Below the pieces are notes generated by a model, which was not told the DNA's origin, searched no databases, and saw nothing but the letters and a program-made list of their open reading frames with translations. The translations under genes were made by a program, and so were the position numbers. This document shows, one piece after another, positions 7,138-14,769 of a DNA stretch of 47,955 bases. The stretch comes from an uncultured Alphaproteobacteria bacterium (GTDB lineage Bacteria > Pseudomonadota > Alphaproteobacteria > RF32 > CAG-239): the NCBI GenBank assembly GCA_944390315.1, contig CALXPO010000026.1, positions 1-47,955 on the forward strand, written 5' to 3'. Positions within the stretch are counted from its first letter, which is position 1, and every line of letters starts with the position of its first letter.

Positions 7138-7944
7138 TCATTTTTTTCTTTGCGGCATTTTCACTTCTTCATTATCTTTAAATAATCGTACCGTTTCTGC
7201 TTTGAGTTCGGAAGTGGCTTCGTCGTCGCATACAATCAGAGCATGGGGATGCATTTGCAAAATACTTATCGGACACATATGATTAATTCCTCCTTCCACG
7301 GCATGCTGCAGAGCATTGGCTTTTCGGTCGCCGCTGGCAATAATCATGACTTCTTTGGCATCCATGATGGTGGCTATGCCAATAGTTAAAACGTTTTTAG
7401 GAACAGCATTTATATCATTGCCAAAGAAACGAGCGTTAGCTTTTATCGTATTTTTGTTTAGGGCTTTGACTCTTGTTCTGGAGGCAAGAGATGAGCCTGG
7501 TTCATTAAAAGCGATATGTCCGTCTCCGCCAATGCCGCCGATTAGCAAATCAATTCCGCCGTAGCTGCGAATAAGTTTTTCGTAGGCGGTGCATTCTTTG
7601 GCAAAATCGGTGGTTTGTCCGTTCAGTAAGTGAACATTTTTTTTCTTAATGTCAATATGATCAAAAAAATTTTTCCATAAAAAATAGTGATAACTGTGTT
7701 CATCTTCCGGGCTCAAACCGACATATTCATCCATATTAAAAATAACGACATTTTGAAAAGATAATTTGCCTTTTCGGAACATGTTGATTAGTCTTTCAAA
7801 CATTCCTAAGGGCGAGCTGCCTGCGGGAACGGCCATAACAAACGGTTTACTTTCGGTAGGGCGTGCCGCTTTTATTTTGTAGGCGACATAATCCGCTGCC
7901 CATTGCGAACATTGGTCATAATCAGGAGAAATAATCAGTCTCAT
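7138..7944 (-). CDS. nagB: glucosamine-6-phosphate deaminase
   Basis: NagB converts glucosamine-6-phosphate to fructose-6-phosphate and ammonia, feeding amino sugars into glycolysis. The 268-residue product has the family motifs: AVPAGSSPLGM near residues 43-53, FNMDEYVGL with the catalytic Asp-Glu, the GGIGGDGHIAFNEPGSS active-site loop, and the TIGIATIMDAKEVMI segment. AAGGA lies 8 bases before the ATG. No nagA or NAG transporter is adjacent, so amino sugars may come from cell-wall recycling or from genes elsewhere. Confidence 0.95.
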   Translation of the reverse strand: MRLIISPDYDQCSQWAADYVAYKIKAARPTESKPFVMAVPAGSSPLGMFERLINMFRKGKLSFQNVVIFNMDEYVGLSPEDEHSYHYFLWKNFFDHIDIKKKNVHLLNGQTTDFAKECTAYEKLIRSYGGIDLLIGGIGGDGHIAFNEPGSSLASRTRVKALNKNTIKANARFFGNDINAVPKNVLTIGIATIMDAKEVMIIASGDRKANALQHAVEGGINHMCPISILQMHPHALIVCDDEATSELKAETVRLFKDNEEVKMPQRKK

Positions 7945-8022
7945 GGTGAATAATCCTTTATTGATTTATTATTTATTTGCTAATAATATGAACCATAAAG
8001 TTTAAAAAAAAGGTAAATAGAT

Positions 8023-8949
8023 ATGTTTAATTGGTTTATGCCTAAAATATTTAATCAAGGTTATCTTCCCGAAAAAGACGGTCATCAAATCTTTTTTATG
8101 GAAGCCGGAAATCCCGAAGGAAAACCCGTCCTTTTATTTCATGGCGGTCCGGGTGGGTCGGTCAAGCTACATCATGCGGCAGTTTTTAATCGTAAAAAAT
8201 ACCGCATTATATTATTTGATCAACGTGGTTGCGGGCATTCATTGCCAAATGGAGAAATAAGGCATAATACAACGCTTGATACGCTTGATGATGCCATTCG
8301 TTTGCTCGATTTTTTACAAATATCCGGAAAAATTATTGTCCGCGGTGGATCTTGGGGATCGACCTTAGCTTTGTTATTTGCGCAAAAATATCCGGAACGA
8401 GTTGAAAGTTTGTTGCTATCCCAGATTTTTTTGGCAGATGATAAAGCAATGGCTTGGATAGAAGATATAAGCGGTTGGTTTTATCCGGATATTATGGAAG
8501 ATTTGCAAAAAAACCTGAGAAACGGAGAAGCTGTGGCTAAGGCTTATAATAACATGATAAATTCCGCAGATTTGTCCGATCAGGTTAAAGCCGCGGCAAT
8601 GTATGGAAATTATGAAAGGGTATTAGGGCAGCTGAAACCTGTTTGGCCTCAAAGTGAAGTTACGCAAAAAGATGTGGAGGCAACCAGAATCTATCTCCAC
8701 TATGTGACAGAAAATTTTATGCTCAGACCTGACCAGATTATGAATGCAATTGATAAAATAGCGCATTTGCCAACCTTGATTGTTCATAATAGGTTGGATA
8801 TGGTTTGTCCGCTTGAAGGAGCCTGGCGTTTGCATAAAGCAATGCCAAATTCAAAATTAGTCGTCGTTCCCGAAAAAGGACATTCCGCTCCGTTGCTCTA
8901 TAAAATACTAAATAAAGAAATAAAATCCTTCCTTAAAACGAAAATATGA
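8023..8949 (+). CDS. pip: alpha/beta hydrolase, prolyl (proline imino-) aminopeptidase type
   Basis: The 308-residue protein shows the S33-family order of motifs: oxyanion-hole HGGPGGS, then FDQRGCGHS, the nucleophile elbow GGSWGSTLAL, and a late catalytic Asp (NRLDMVCP) and His (EKGHSAP). These are the classic signatures of proline iminopeptidase, which removes N-terminal proline from peptides. It lacks a clear signal peptide, so cytoplasmic action is inferred. It stands alone between divergent nagB and the rhamnose operon. Other S33 hydrolases share these motifs, so the substrate is less certain than the fold. Confidence 0.85.
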   Translation: MFNWFMPKIFNQGYLPEKDGHQIFFMEAGNPEGKPVLLFHGGPGGSVKLHHAAVFNRKKYRIILFDQRGCGHSLPNGEIRHNTTLDTLDDAIRLLDFLQISGKIIVRGGSWGSTLALLFAQKYPERVESLLLSQIFLADDKAMAWIEDISGWFYPDIMEDLQKNLRNGEAVAKAYNNMINSADLSDQVKAAAMYGNYERVLGQLKPVWPQSEVTQKDVEATRIYLHYVTENFMLRPDQIMNAIDKIAHLPTLIVHNRLDMVCPLEGAWRLHKAMPNSKLVVVPEKGHSAPLLYKILNKEIKSFLKTKI

Positions 8950-8973
8950 TTGTTAATAAGGGGTGTTTGCATC

Positions 8974-9001
8974 TTGATTTGTGAAGGCATAAAGCTAATA
9001 T
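8974..9001 (+). promoter_or_regulatory. candidate promoter of the rhamnose operon
   Basis: TTGATT (8974-8979), a 16-base spacer, then TAATAT (8996-9001), about 38 bases before the rfbA ATG. The match is moderate only. Confidence 0.4.
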
Positions 9002-9038
9002 TATTGGCATAGTTATAGTAATAAAAAGGATTTGAAAA

Positions 9039-9923
9039 ATGAAAGGTATTATTTTAGCAGGCGGCAGCGGTTCGCGTCTTTATCCTTTAACCAATGTCAT
9101 CAGTAAACAATTGCTTCCGGTTTATGATAAACCGATGATTTATTATCCTCTTTCAACTTTAATGTTATTCGGAATAAGAGAGATTTTAATTATCTCAACA
9201 CCTCAAGATACCCCGAATATTCAAAAACTTTTTGGAAATGGGGCGCATTTGGGGTTAAAATTGTCGTACAAAGTTCAACCCGAACCGAAAGGAATAGCGC
9301 AAGCCTTTACTTTGGGAGCAGATTTTATCGGAAATGATGATGTTTGCTTGATTTTGGGCGATAATATTTTCTATATGGGTGAACAGATAAAGTTATTTAA
9401 GCAAGAAGTTGAAAATAATAAAGGCGGTACGGTGTTCGGTTATCATGTGTCGGATCCGAAACGTTTCGGCGTCGTCGAATTTGATAAAAATTTTAAGGCG
9501 ATATCTATTGAAGAAAAACCCCAGCAGCCAAAATCTAATTATGCCGTGGTAGGTCTTTATTTTTATAAATCCGATGTTGTCGAAAAAGCACGCAACCTAA
9601 AGCCGTCGGCTCGCGGAGAGTTGGAAATTACCGACTTAAATAAAATGTATTTGGAAGAAGGACGTTTGAATGTTGTACCGATGAAACGCGGCAATGCGTG
9701 GCTCGATGCCGGTACGCCGCAGTCATTGCTTGAGGCTTCTAATTTTATTGGAATTATTGAAAAACGTCAGGACTTAAAAATTGCTTGTATTGAAGAAATT
9801 GCTTATCGCCGCGGTTTTATCTCGGCAGATCAGCTCAAGCAGTTGATTGATGAGCTAAAAGACGGTGTTGATTATAAAGACTATTTGAAGCGTGTGTATG
9901 AGGACTATCATGAAGGTTACTAA
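9039..9923 (+). CDS. rfbA: glucose-1-phosphate thymidylyltransferase
   Basis: First step of dTDP-L-rhamnose synthesis: glucose-1-phosphate plus dTTP gives dTDP-glucose. The 294-residue product starts [18 protein letters not shown], the nucleotide-binding signature, and continues with the [20 protein letters not shown] segment, LGDNIFY metal-binding Asp and [24 protein letters not shown] precedes the ATG. It heads the order rfbA-rfbC-rfbD-rfbB, with each following gene overlapping the previous one, a strong sign of a single translationally coupled operon. Confidence 0.98.
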   Translation: MKGIILAGGSGSRLYPLTNVISKQLLPVYDKPMIYYPLSTLMLFGIREILIISTPQDTPNIQKLFGNGAHLGLKLSYKVQPEPKGIAQAFTLGADFIGNDDVCLILGDNIFYMGEQIKLFKQEVENNKGGTVFGYHVSDPKRFGVVEFDKNFKAISIEEKPQQPKSNYAVVGLYFYKSDVVEKARNLKPSARGELEITDLNKMYLEEGRLNVVPMKRGNAWLDAGTPQSLLEASNFIGIIEKRQDLKIACIEEIAYRRGFISADQLKQLIDELKDGVDYKDYLKRVYEDYHEGY

Positions 9924-10458
9924 AACAAAAATTGAAGGGGTTTATATTATTGAGCCTCAGGTGTTTGAAGATGAACGCGGTTATTTCTTTGAAAGTTGGA
10001 ATAAAGCAAAATTAAAAGAGCAGGGTATCGACTATGATTTTATACAAGATAACCAATCTAAGTCTTGCTTTGGTACCATCCGCGGTATCCACTTTCAAAA
10101 AGGTCAATATGCTCAAGCCAAGTTGGTCCGCGTTCTTGAAGGAACAGTCTTAGATGTGGCCGTGGATTTGCGTCCGGATTCTGAAACATTTGGACAACAT
10201 GTGGCGGTTGAACTTTCTGCCGAAAATAAAAAACAACTGATGATACCCAGAGGTTTTGGACACGGCTTTTCTGTTCTGTCACCAACAGCGGTTTTTGCGT
10301 ATAAATGCGATAATGTTTATTGTAAAGAATCCGAAGGCGGTCTATTGTATAGTGATCCGGTTTTGAAAATAGATTGGAAAGTGCCGGAAGACAAAGTCAT
10401 TTTGTCTGAAAAAGATAAACATAACCCGCTTTTGGAGGAAATAAAATGTATTTGGTAA
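9910..10458 (+). CDS. rfbC: dTDP-4-dehydrorhamnose 3,5-epimerase
   Basis: Third-step enzyme of the rhamnose pathway, a cupin that epimerises C3 and C5 of the 4-keto sugar. The product is 182 residues from the ATG at 9910 ([16 protein letters not shown]), the family start; a GTG six codons upstream is less likely. It has FFESWNKAK, the catalytic His in IRGIHFQKG, the [13 protein letters not shown] strand and the [13 protein letters not shown] loop. The start overlaps rfbA by 14 bases and the end overlaps rfbD by 13. Confidence 0.97.
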   Translation: MKVTKTKIEGVYIIEPQVFEDERGYFFESWNKAKLKEQGIDYDFIQDNQSKSCFGTIRGIHFQKGQYAQAKLVRVLEGTVLDVAVDLRPDSETFGQHVAVELSAENKKQLMIPRGFGHGFSVLSPTAVFAYKCDNVYCKESEGGLLYSDPVLKIDWKVPEDKVILSEKDKHNPLLEEIKCIW

Positions 10459-11285
10459 CCGGATGTGACGGTCAACTCGGTAATGAACTTAAACGTCTGC
10501 TTGGCGAAAATGCTGACTATACCGATAGAAAATTACTGGATATTACTAATCCCGAGGCCGTAAAGTTGATTATTAATCCCGAACGTTATCAGGCCGTTAT
10601 TAATTGTGCCGCCTATACGGCTGTGGATAAAGCCGAAGATGACGCTGATGCGGCGGCTAAGATTAATATTGAAGGTCCGGCTAATCTGGCTGTGAGCGGC
10701 GTACCCCTCATTCATATTTCAACCGACTATGTCTTTGACGGCAGGAGTTATACCCCTTATATAGAAACCGATCCTACCCGTCCAAAGTCTGTGTATGGAT
10801 GTACTAAATTGGAAGGTGAAAAGGCTGTAATGACACGCGCCGATACAGCCATAATTATCCGTACTTCTTGGCTTTATTCGGAATTTGGAAATAATTTTGT
10901 TAAGACCATGCGCCGTCTTGGAAAAGAACGTCATATGCTCAAAGTTATTTTTGATCAAATCGGTACCCCGACTTATGCGGCTGATTTGGCTGCGGCAATC
11001 GTCCAAATTTTGCCCCAGATAAAGCAGGGTACAAAAAGTATTTATCATTTTTCTAATGAAGGCGTTTGTTCTTGGTATGATTTTGCCAAGGCAATTATTG
11101 AAATGTCCGGACTGGATTGCGATATCTATCCGATAGAAAGTTGGGAGTATCCGTCTAAAACGTCACGTCCTCCTTATTCGGTTTTAAACAAAGCTAAAAT
11201 TAAAAAGGAATTTGGTCTGCGTATTCGTTATTGGCGTGATGCGTTGCGGGAATGTATCGATAGAATGGAAGGAAATATTTTATGA
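10446..11285 (+). CDS. rfbD: dTDP-4-dehydrorhamnose reductase
   Basis: Last step of the pathway, NAD(P)H-dependent reduction to dTDP-L-rhamnose. The 279-residue SDR-fold protein has an N-terminal dinucleotide-binding motif ([12 protein letters not shown]), the NCAAYTAVDKAE segment, HISTDYVFDG, the Tyr-Lys pair in VYGCTKLEGE and RTSWLYSEFGNNFVKTM. It overlaps rfbC upstream and rfbB downstream (ATGA type), so it sits inside a compact operon. Confidence 0.97.
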   Translation: MYLVTGCDGQLGNELKRLLGENADYTDRKLLDITNPEAVKLIINPERYQAVINCAAYTAVDKAEDDADAAAKINIEGPANLAVSGVPLIHISTDYVFDGRSYTPYIETDPTRPKSVYGCTKLEGEKAVMTRADTAIIIRTSWLYSEFGNNFVKTMRRLGKERHMLKVIFDQIGTPTYAADLAAAIVQILPQIKQGTKSIYHFSNEGVCSWYDFAKAIIEMSGLDCDIYPIESWEYPSKTSRPPYSVLNKAKIKKEFGLRIRYWRDALRECIDRMEGNIL

Positions 11286-12298
11286 AATCAATATTAGTTA
11301 CCGGCGGTGCAGGATTTATCGGTTCAAATTTTGTTCCGTATTTTGCGGAAAAATATCCTCAATACAAAATTATCAATTTGGACAAACTGACCTATGCCGG
11401 AAATTTGGATAACCTTAAAGAATGTGAAAGTAAAGCCAACTATCAGTTTGTAAAAGGCGATATTTGTGATGCCGAATTGGTCAAAAAACTGTTCGTTGAA
11501 AATGATATCCGCGGAGTGATTCACTTTGCCGCCGAAAGCCATGTCGATAATTCTATCAGCGGTCCGAGGGCTTTTATCGAAACTAATTTGCTCGGAACCT
11601 TTACTTTGCTGGATGCCGCCCGTAATTATTGGATGGAATCGCCGCATAAAATCAAAACAGGTTATGAGGATTGCCGCTTTCACCATATCTCAACCGATGA
11701 AGTTTATGGGGCTTTGGGTGAAACAGGCTACTTTACCGAAGATACACCATATGACCCAAGTTCGCCTTATTCGGCTTCCAAAGCCGGTTCGGATATGTTG
11801 GTTCGAGCTTATCACCGTACTTATGGTATGAATGTAACCGTTTCCAACTGCTCCAATAACTACGGTCCGAAGCAACATCCCGAAAAACTTATTCCGAAGA
11901 TTATTTCCAACGCCTTAAGCGGAAAAAATATTCCGATTTACGGTGACGGTAAAAATGTTCGTGATTGGCTCTATGTGTTGGATCATTGTAAGGCAATTGA
12001 TTTAATTTATCATAGAGGCAGAAGCGGCGAAACCTATAATATCGGCGGACATAACGAAAAAAATAATTTGGAAATTGTTGAGGCTGTTTGTTCAATTTTG
12101 GATGAACGTCGACCGCTGGCAAACGGAAAATCGTATAAAGATTTGGTCGTCTTTGTTAAAGATCGTCCCGGACACGATCGCCGTTATGCCATTGATGCAG
12201 CCAAATTGACGACCGAACTCGGGTGGAAAGCCGATGAAAATTTTGCGTCAGGTATTGTTAAAACCGTGGATTGGTATTTAAATAACCTAAAATTGTAA
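11282..12298 (+). CDS. rfbB: dTDP-glucose 4,6-dehydratase
   Basis: Second step: oxidation and dehydration of dTDP-glucose to the 4-keto-6-deoxy sugar, NAD-dependent. The 338-residue extended SDR shows VTGGAGFIGSNFV, the AAESHVDNSI motif, HISTDEVYG with catalytic Asp-Glu, the YxxxK pair in PYSASKAGSDML and SNCSNNYGP. The start overlaps rfbD by 4 bases. The gene completes a full four-enzyme route to dTDP-L-rhamnose, implying rhamnose-containing LPS or another surface glycan. Confidence 0.98.
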   Translation: MKSILVTGGAGFIGSNFVPYFAEKYPQYKIINLDKLTYAGNLDNLKECESKANYQFVKGDICDAELVKKLFVENDIRGVIHFAAESHVDNSISGPRAFIETNLLGTFTLLDAARNYWMESPHKIKTGYEDCRFHHISTDEVYGALGETGYFTEDTPYDPSSPYSASKAGSDMLVRAYHRTYGMNVTVSNCSNNYGPKQHPEKLIPKIISNALSGKNIPIYGDGKNVRDWLYVLDHCKAIDLIYHRGRSGETYNIGGHNEKNNLEIVEAVCSILDERRPLANGKSYKDLVVFVKDRPGHDRRYAIDAAKLTTELGWKADENFASGIVKTVDWYLNNLKL

Positions 12299-12310
12299 AC
12301 TGGTGGCAAC

Positions 12311-13099
12311 ATGAGAAAATACGGATTTAAACTTTTTAGCAGCAATATCCAAAATAACCCTAAGTTTGTTGATGAGGCTGTGGCTTTTGTAAGAGAAAAT
12401 GCTCAGGAAATGTTTATTGAGCTGATGACAATACCTTCAACATCTGATGAGGATTATAAAAAGTTACAAGAAAAATTCAGAGGACTTGAGGTCACAATTC
12501 ATGCACCGCATAATGCCATGAATTTTGATACGGGATATAGAAACAAATTTGACGAGAATGTAAAAATTTTGGCGCACGCGCAAAAAGCTGCCGATTTATT
12601 TGAGGCAAAAATTATTGTCGTGCATGCCGGCGGAGGAAATCAACCCGAAAATTTGGAAGAAACGGCTCGCCAATTTCGTTTATTTAACGATAAGCGGATT
12701 GTGGTAGAAAATTTGCCATATATTGCTAAGGATGTAGAAGGATTTATGCACGGAAATACTCCAGAGCAAATTAAATATATTATGGATTATGCTGACTGTG
12801 GCTTTTGTTTTGATTTTTCCCATGCCATTTGTTCGGCAAACTCCTTAGGTTTAGATATTAATCGTCAGCTCGAAGGATTTTATCGTCTCAATCCGACAGT
12901 CTATCATTTGTGTGATGGAAAGATTGACAGTCCATATGATAACCATTATCATTACGGAGAAGGAAATTTTCCACTCAGCGTATTTCTCCAAAAATATATA
13001 TCTCAAAATGCCATGATTACTATGGAAACAGGCGGTGTGCCGAAAGATGCTTCCGCGTGGATTAATGATTTTAATTATTTACATATGTTGCAAGAGTAA
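12311..13099 (+). CDS. sugar phosphate isomerase/epimerase-like TIM-barrel protein
   Basis: The 262-residue product resembles the xylose isomerase-like TIM-barrel (AP endonuclease 2) fold. Likely metal ligands occur in order: HAPHNAMNF, IIVVHAGGG, a Glu in RIVVENLPY, an Asp-His cluster in CFDFSHAI, YHLCDGK and a final Glu in ITMETGG. The substrate cannot be assigned. It begins 12 bases after the rhamnose operon and is probably co-transcribed with it, so a carbohydrate role is plausible but unproven. Confidence 0.75.
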   Translation: MRKYGFKLFSSNIQNNPKFVDEAVAFVRENAQEMFIELMTIPSTSDEDYKKLQEKFRGLEVTIHAPHNAMNFDTGYRNKFDENVKILAHAQKAADLFEAKIIVVHAGGGNQPENLEETARQFRLFNDKRIVVENLPYIAKDVEGFMHGNTPEQIKYIMDYADCGFCFDFSHAICSANSLGLDINRQLEGFYRLNPTVYHLCDGKIDSPYDNHYHYGEGNFPLSVFLQKYISQNAMITMETGGVPKDASAWINDFNYLHMLQE

Positions 13100-13113
13100 A
13101 GAAAGGAATAAAA

Positions 13114-13461
13114 ATGCCGTTTTTAAGAGTATATTCAAACGCAGAACTGAAGGATAAAAATGCTTCTCAATTTGCTGAAAGAGCTGCCGAATTGATTGCT
13201 AATAAGCTGGGTAAGCCGATAAGTTATGTCGTTGTCAATCTCAGCCAAAATCCAGCCATGTCTTTTGGCGGCAGCGCGGAAAATAAAGGTGTTTTGGCTT
13301 ATATGGAATCTGTTGGTTTCAAGGACAAAGAAGGTCTTGTGAAATTATTGACGGAATTCTTTTATGAGCGCTTTGATGGAGTTGAGTTAAATAATATTAA
13401 TATTGCAACTCATTCCATTTTAGCTTCTGATGTTGCTGTCGGCGGACGTTTATTAGGATAA
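13114..13461 (+). CDS. MIF-family (macrophage migration inhibitory factor-like) tautomerase
   Basis: The 115-residue protein starts MPFLRVYSN, so Pro becomes the N-terminal catalytic base after Met removal, as in the tautomerase superfamily. The pattern GKPISYVVVNLSQNPAMSFGGS matches the conserved core of eukaryotic MIF (GKPxxY...xxMxFGGS). The later NINIATHSILASDVAVGG corresponds to the MIF C-terminal strand. The CxxC pair of mammalian MIF is absent. Length fits MIF rather than the ~60-residue 4-oxalocrotonate tautomerases. AAAGGAA precedes the ATG, 15 bases after the isomerase-like gene. Its substrate is unknown. Confidence 0.85.
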   Translation: MPFLRVYSNAELKDKNASQFAERAAELIANKLGKPISYVVVNLSQNPAMSFGGSAENKGVLAYMESVGFKDKEGLVKLLTEFFYERFDGVELNNINIATHSILASDVAVGGRLLG

Positions 13462-13476
13462 AATTGATGCAAAAAA

Positions 13477-13506
13477 AATCCTCTTGCTTGCGTGAGAGGA
13501 TTCTTT
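13477..13506 (+). terminator. rho-independent terminator after the MIF-like gene
   Basis: The stem AATCCTCT / AGAGGATT (13477-13484 with 13495-13502) is preceded by an A-run and followed by CTTTGTT. Confidence 0.75.
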
Positions 13507-13653
13507 GTTATTAGTTGCCTTACAGAAAACCCCGAGTTTACTCGGGGCTGAATGTCAAGGTGTTGGAACAACACCGCTCCACGCCAACGAGCGTGGTCAA
13601 ACCGTAAGGTTTGTAGCTGTTATAGAACCCCCAGTTTACTGGGGGATATCTAT
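13504..13653 (+). repeat. multi-hairpin intergenic element, copy A
   Basis: Five hairpins follow one another. H1 is CCCCGAG-TTTA-CTCGGGG (13530-13547). H2 is GGTGTTG-GAA-CAACACC (13559-13575). H3 is CCACGC-CAACGA-GCGTGG (13579-13596). H4 is CAAACC-GTAA-GGTTTG (13598-13613). H5 is CCCCCAG-TTTA-CTGGGGG (13628-13645). It starts at the terminator T-run with TTTGTTATTAGTTGCCTTA and ends in GATATCTAT, both also found in copy C. No open frame is supported. Confidence 0.85.
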
Positions 13654-13787
13654 TGCTCTAAAGAAACCTCGAGTGAACTCGGGGTTGATGTTTAAGTTTT
13701 AGAATAATATTATTCACGTTTGAGCGTGGTGAAACTTATAAATTTTGAAGCTGATTTGAACTCTCCGATTTGACGGAGATACTTTTA
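13654..13787 (+). repeat. multi-hairpin intergenic element, copy B (tandem to A, diverged)
   Basis: The head AACCTCGAG-TGAA-CTCGGGGTT (13665-13686) keeps pairing through a T-G wobble. It is followed by GATGTTTAAG, a CACG-TTTGAG-CGTG hairpin (13715-13728) and a TCTCCG-ATTTGA-CGGAGA hairpin (13762-13779). It ends at the stop of the convergent nitroreductase gene. Hairpin positions match copy A although arm sequences differ. Confidence 0.7.
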
Positions 13788-14384
13788 GCCAAATATTTTC
13801 AATCTTTCCTCAATCGGTAAAAAACTTTTTTCATCCGCAGGCAATTCAATACTTCCGAACGGCATCTGGGCCAGAAGTTGCCAATGTTCAGGAAGATCAA
13901 ATGCCATTTTTACCTCTTCATCAATCAATGGATTGTAGTGCTGCAAAGAGGCTCCGATATTTTGCTCGGACAAAGCCAACCAAATCATATATTGTAACAT
14001 ACCGCTTGATTGTAAAGACCATTTGGGAAAATTTTCGCTGTAGAGAGGAAATTTTTCTTGCAGGCTTTTAACGGTATCCGCATCTTCAAAAAAGAGTATG
14101 GTGCCGAGACCGGTTGTAAAAGTTTTGATTTTGGTAATGGTTTGTCCCATTTTATCTTCGGGAACGATTTTGCTTAATTCGGTTAAGACAATATCCCATA
14201 ACTTTTGATAATATTCACCGTACAAAACGACAAGGCGGGCAGACTGAGAATTAAAGGCACTCGGACAAAACTTAAGGGCATTGGTTATAATGTCCATAAT
14301 TTTTTCTTCGGGTAAAATTTGCGTACTGCCGAGATTATAAATAGAACGTCTTTGGGCAAATAATTCGCATAAATTCTTATCCAT
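13785..14384 (-). CDS. nitroreductase family protein
   Basis: The 199-residue protein has the nitroreductase-type FMN fold pattern: an N-terminal RRSIYNLG phosphate-binding segment, ALKFCPSAFNSQSARLVVL (FMN-binding Ser-Asn), then an LQSSGMLQYMIWLALSEQNIGASLQHYNP helix-and-turn typical of the family. The C-terminus is PFGSIELPADEKSFLPIEERLKIFG. These enzymes reduce nitroaromatics, quinones or enones with NAD(P)H; the physiological substrate is unknown. The ATG is preceded by AAGGAGAA. Its 3' end abuts repeat copy B. Confidence 0.87.
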   Translation of the reverse strand: MDKNLCELFAQRRSIYNLGSTQILPEEKIMDIITNALKFCPSAFNSQSARLVVLYGEYYQKLWDIVLTELSKIVPEDKMGQTITKIKTFTTGLGTILFFEDADTVKSLQEKFPLYSENFPKWSLQSSGMLQYMIWLALSEQNIGASLQHYNPLIDEEVKMAFDLPEHWQLLAQMPFGSIELPADEKSFLPIEERLKIFG

Positions 14385-14444
14385 GTTTTTCTCCTTATAA
14401 AAAATGTGTGATTACTATGAAATTTAGAAATAAAATTTCAAAAA

Positions 14445-14768
14445 TCAACCGGCAGATTTTCTCATTAGTGCGGTAATGGCATTGATATCATCGGGCTGAC
14501 GAGCATCTTCGCTGATTTTATTGCTGCGCTCAAACCCGCATTTTTGGCAACGATGTACAATTTGAAAACCTTTTTTTGAGTTACGAATGATGCGGATAGG
14601 TTCCATCAAACCGCCGCATTCACAAGCTCTGTCTCCGGGTACAATATCCACATGAAGTGAATATAGGCAAAAAGGGCAGTGATTGCGATAACTGCCGTCG
14701 GTCAACGGTAAGACTTCTTTACCGCAATGTTTACAAATAAAGCCGGTATTTTCTTGTTTTCTTCCCAA
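14445..14768 (-). CDS. RNHCP zinc-ribbon domain protein
   Basis: Named after its own RNHCP motif, visible here as YRNHCPFCLYSLHVD. Four paired-cysteine sites are seen: CKHCG, CPFC, CECG and CQKCG, consistent with two zinc ribbons, plus the family PGDRACECGGLMEPI segment. I place the start at a TTG at 14768 with AAGGA 9 bases upstream; this yields MGRKQENTGFICKHCG, a normal short RNHCP N-terminus. A TTG at 14789 would add seven residues. It follows the TPR-methyltransferase gene with essentially no gap. Molecular function is unknown. Confidence 0.88.
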   Translation of the reverse strand: MGRKQENTGFICKHCGKEVLPLTDGSYRNHCPFCLYSLHVDIVPGDRACECGGLMEPIRIIRNSKKGFQIVHRCQKCGFERSNKISEDARQPDDINAITALMRKSAG

Positions 14769-14769
14769 A

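Noticed and set aside
8974..9001. Riboswitch or leader RNA before the rhamnose operon
   Set aside because: The 90-base gap shows only a moderate promoter and a ribosome-binding site, with no stable fold.
13504..13702. Plus-strand open frame through repeat copies A and B
   Set aside because: The sequence is explained by serial hairpins. Homologous copy C has no equivalent frame.
13504..13787. The repeated hairpins as a CRISPR array
   Set aside because: Units are 110-150 bp, not 24-37 bp repeats with unique spacers, and there are no cas genes.
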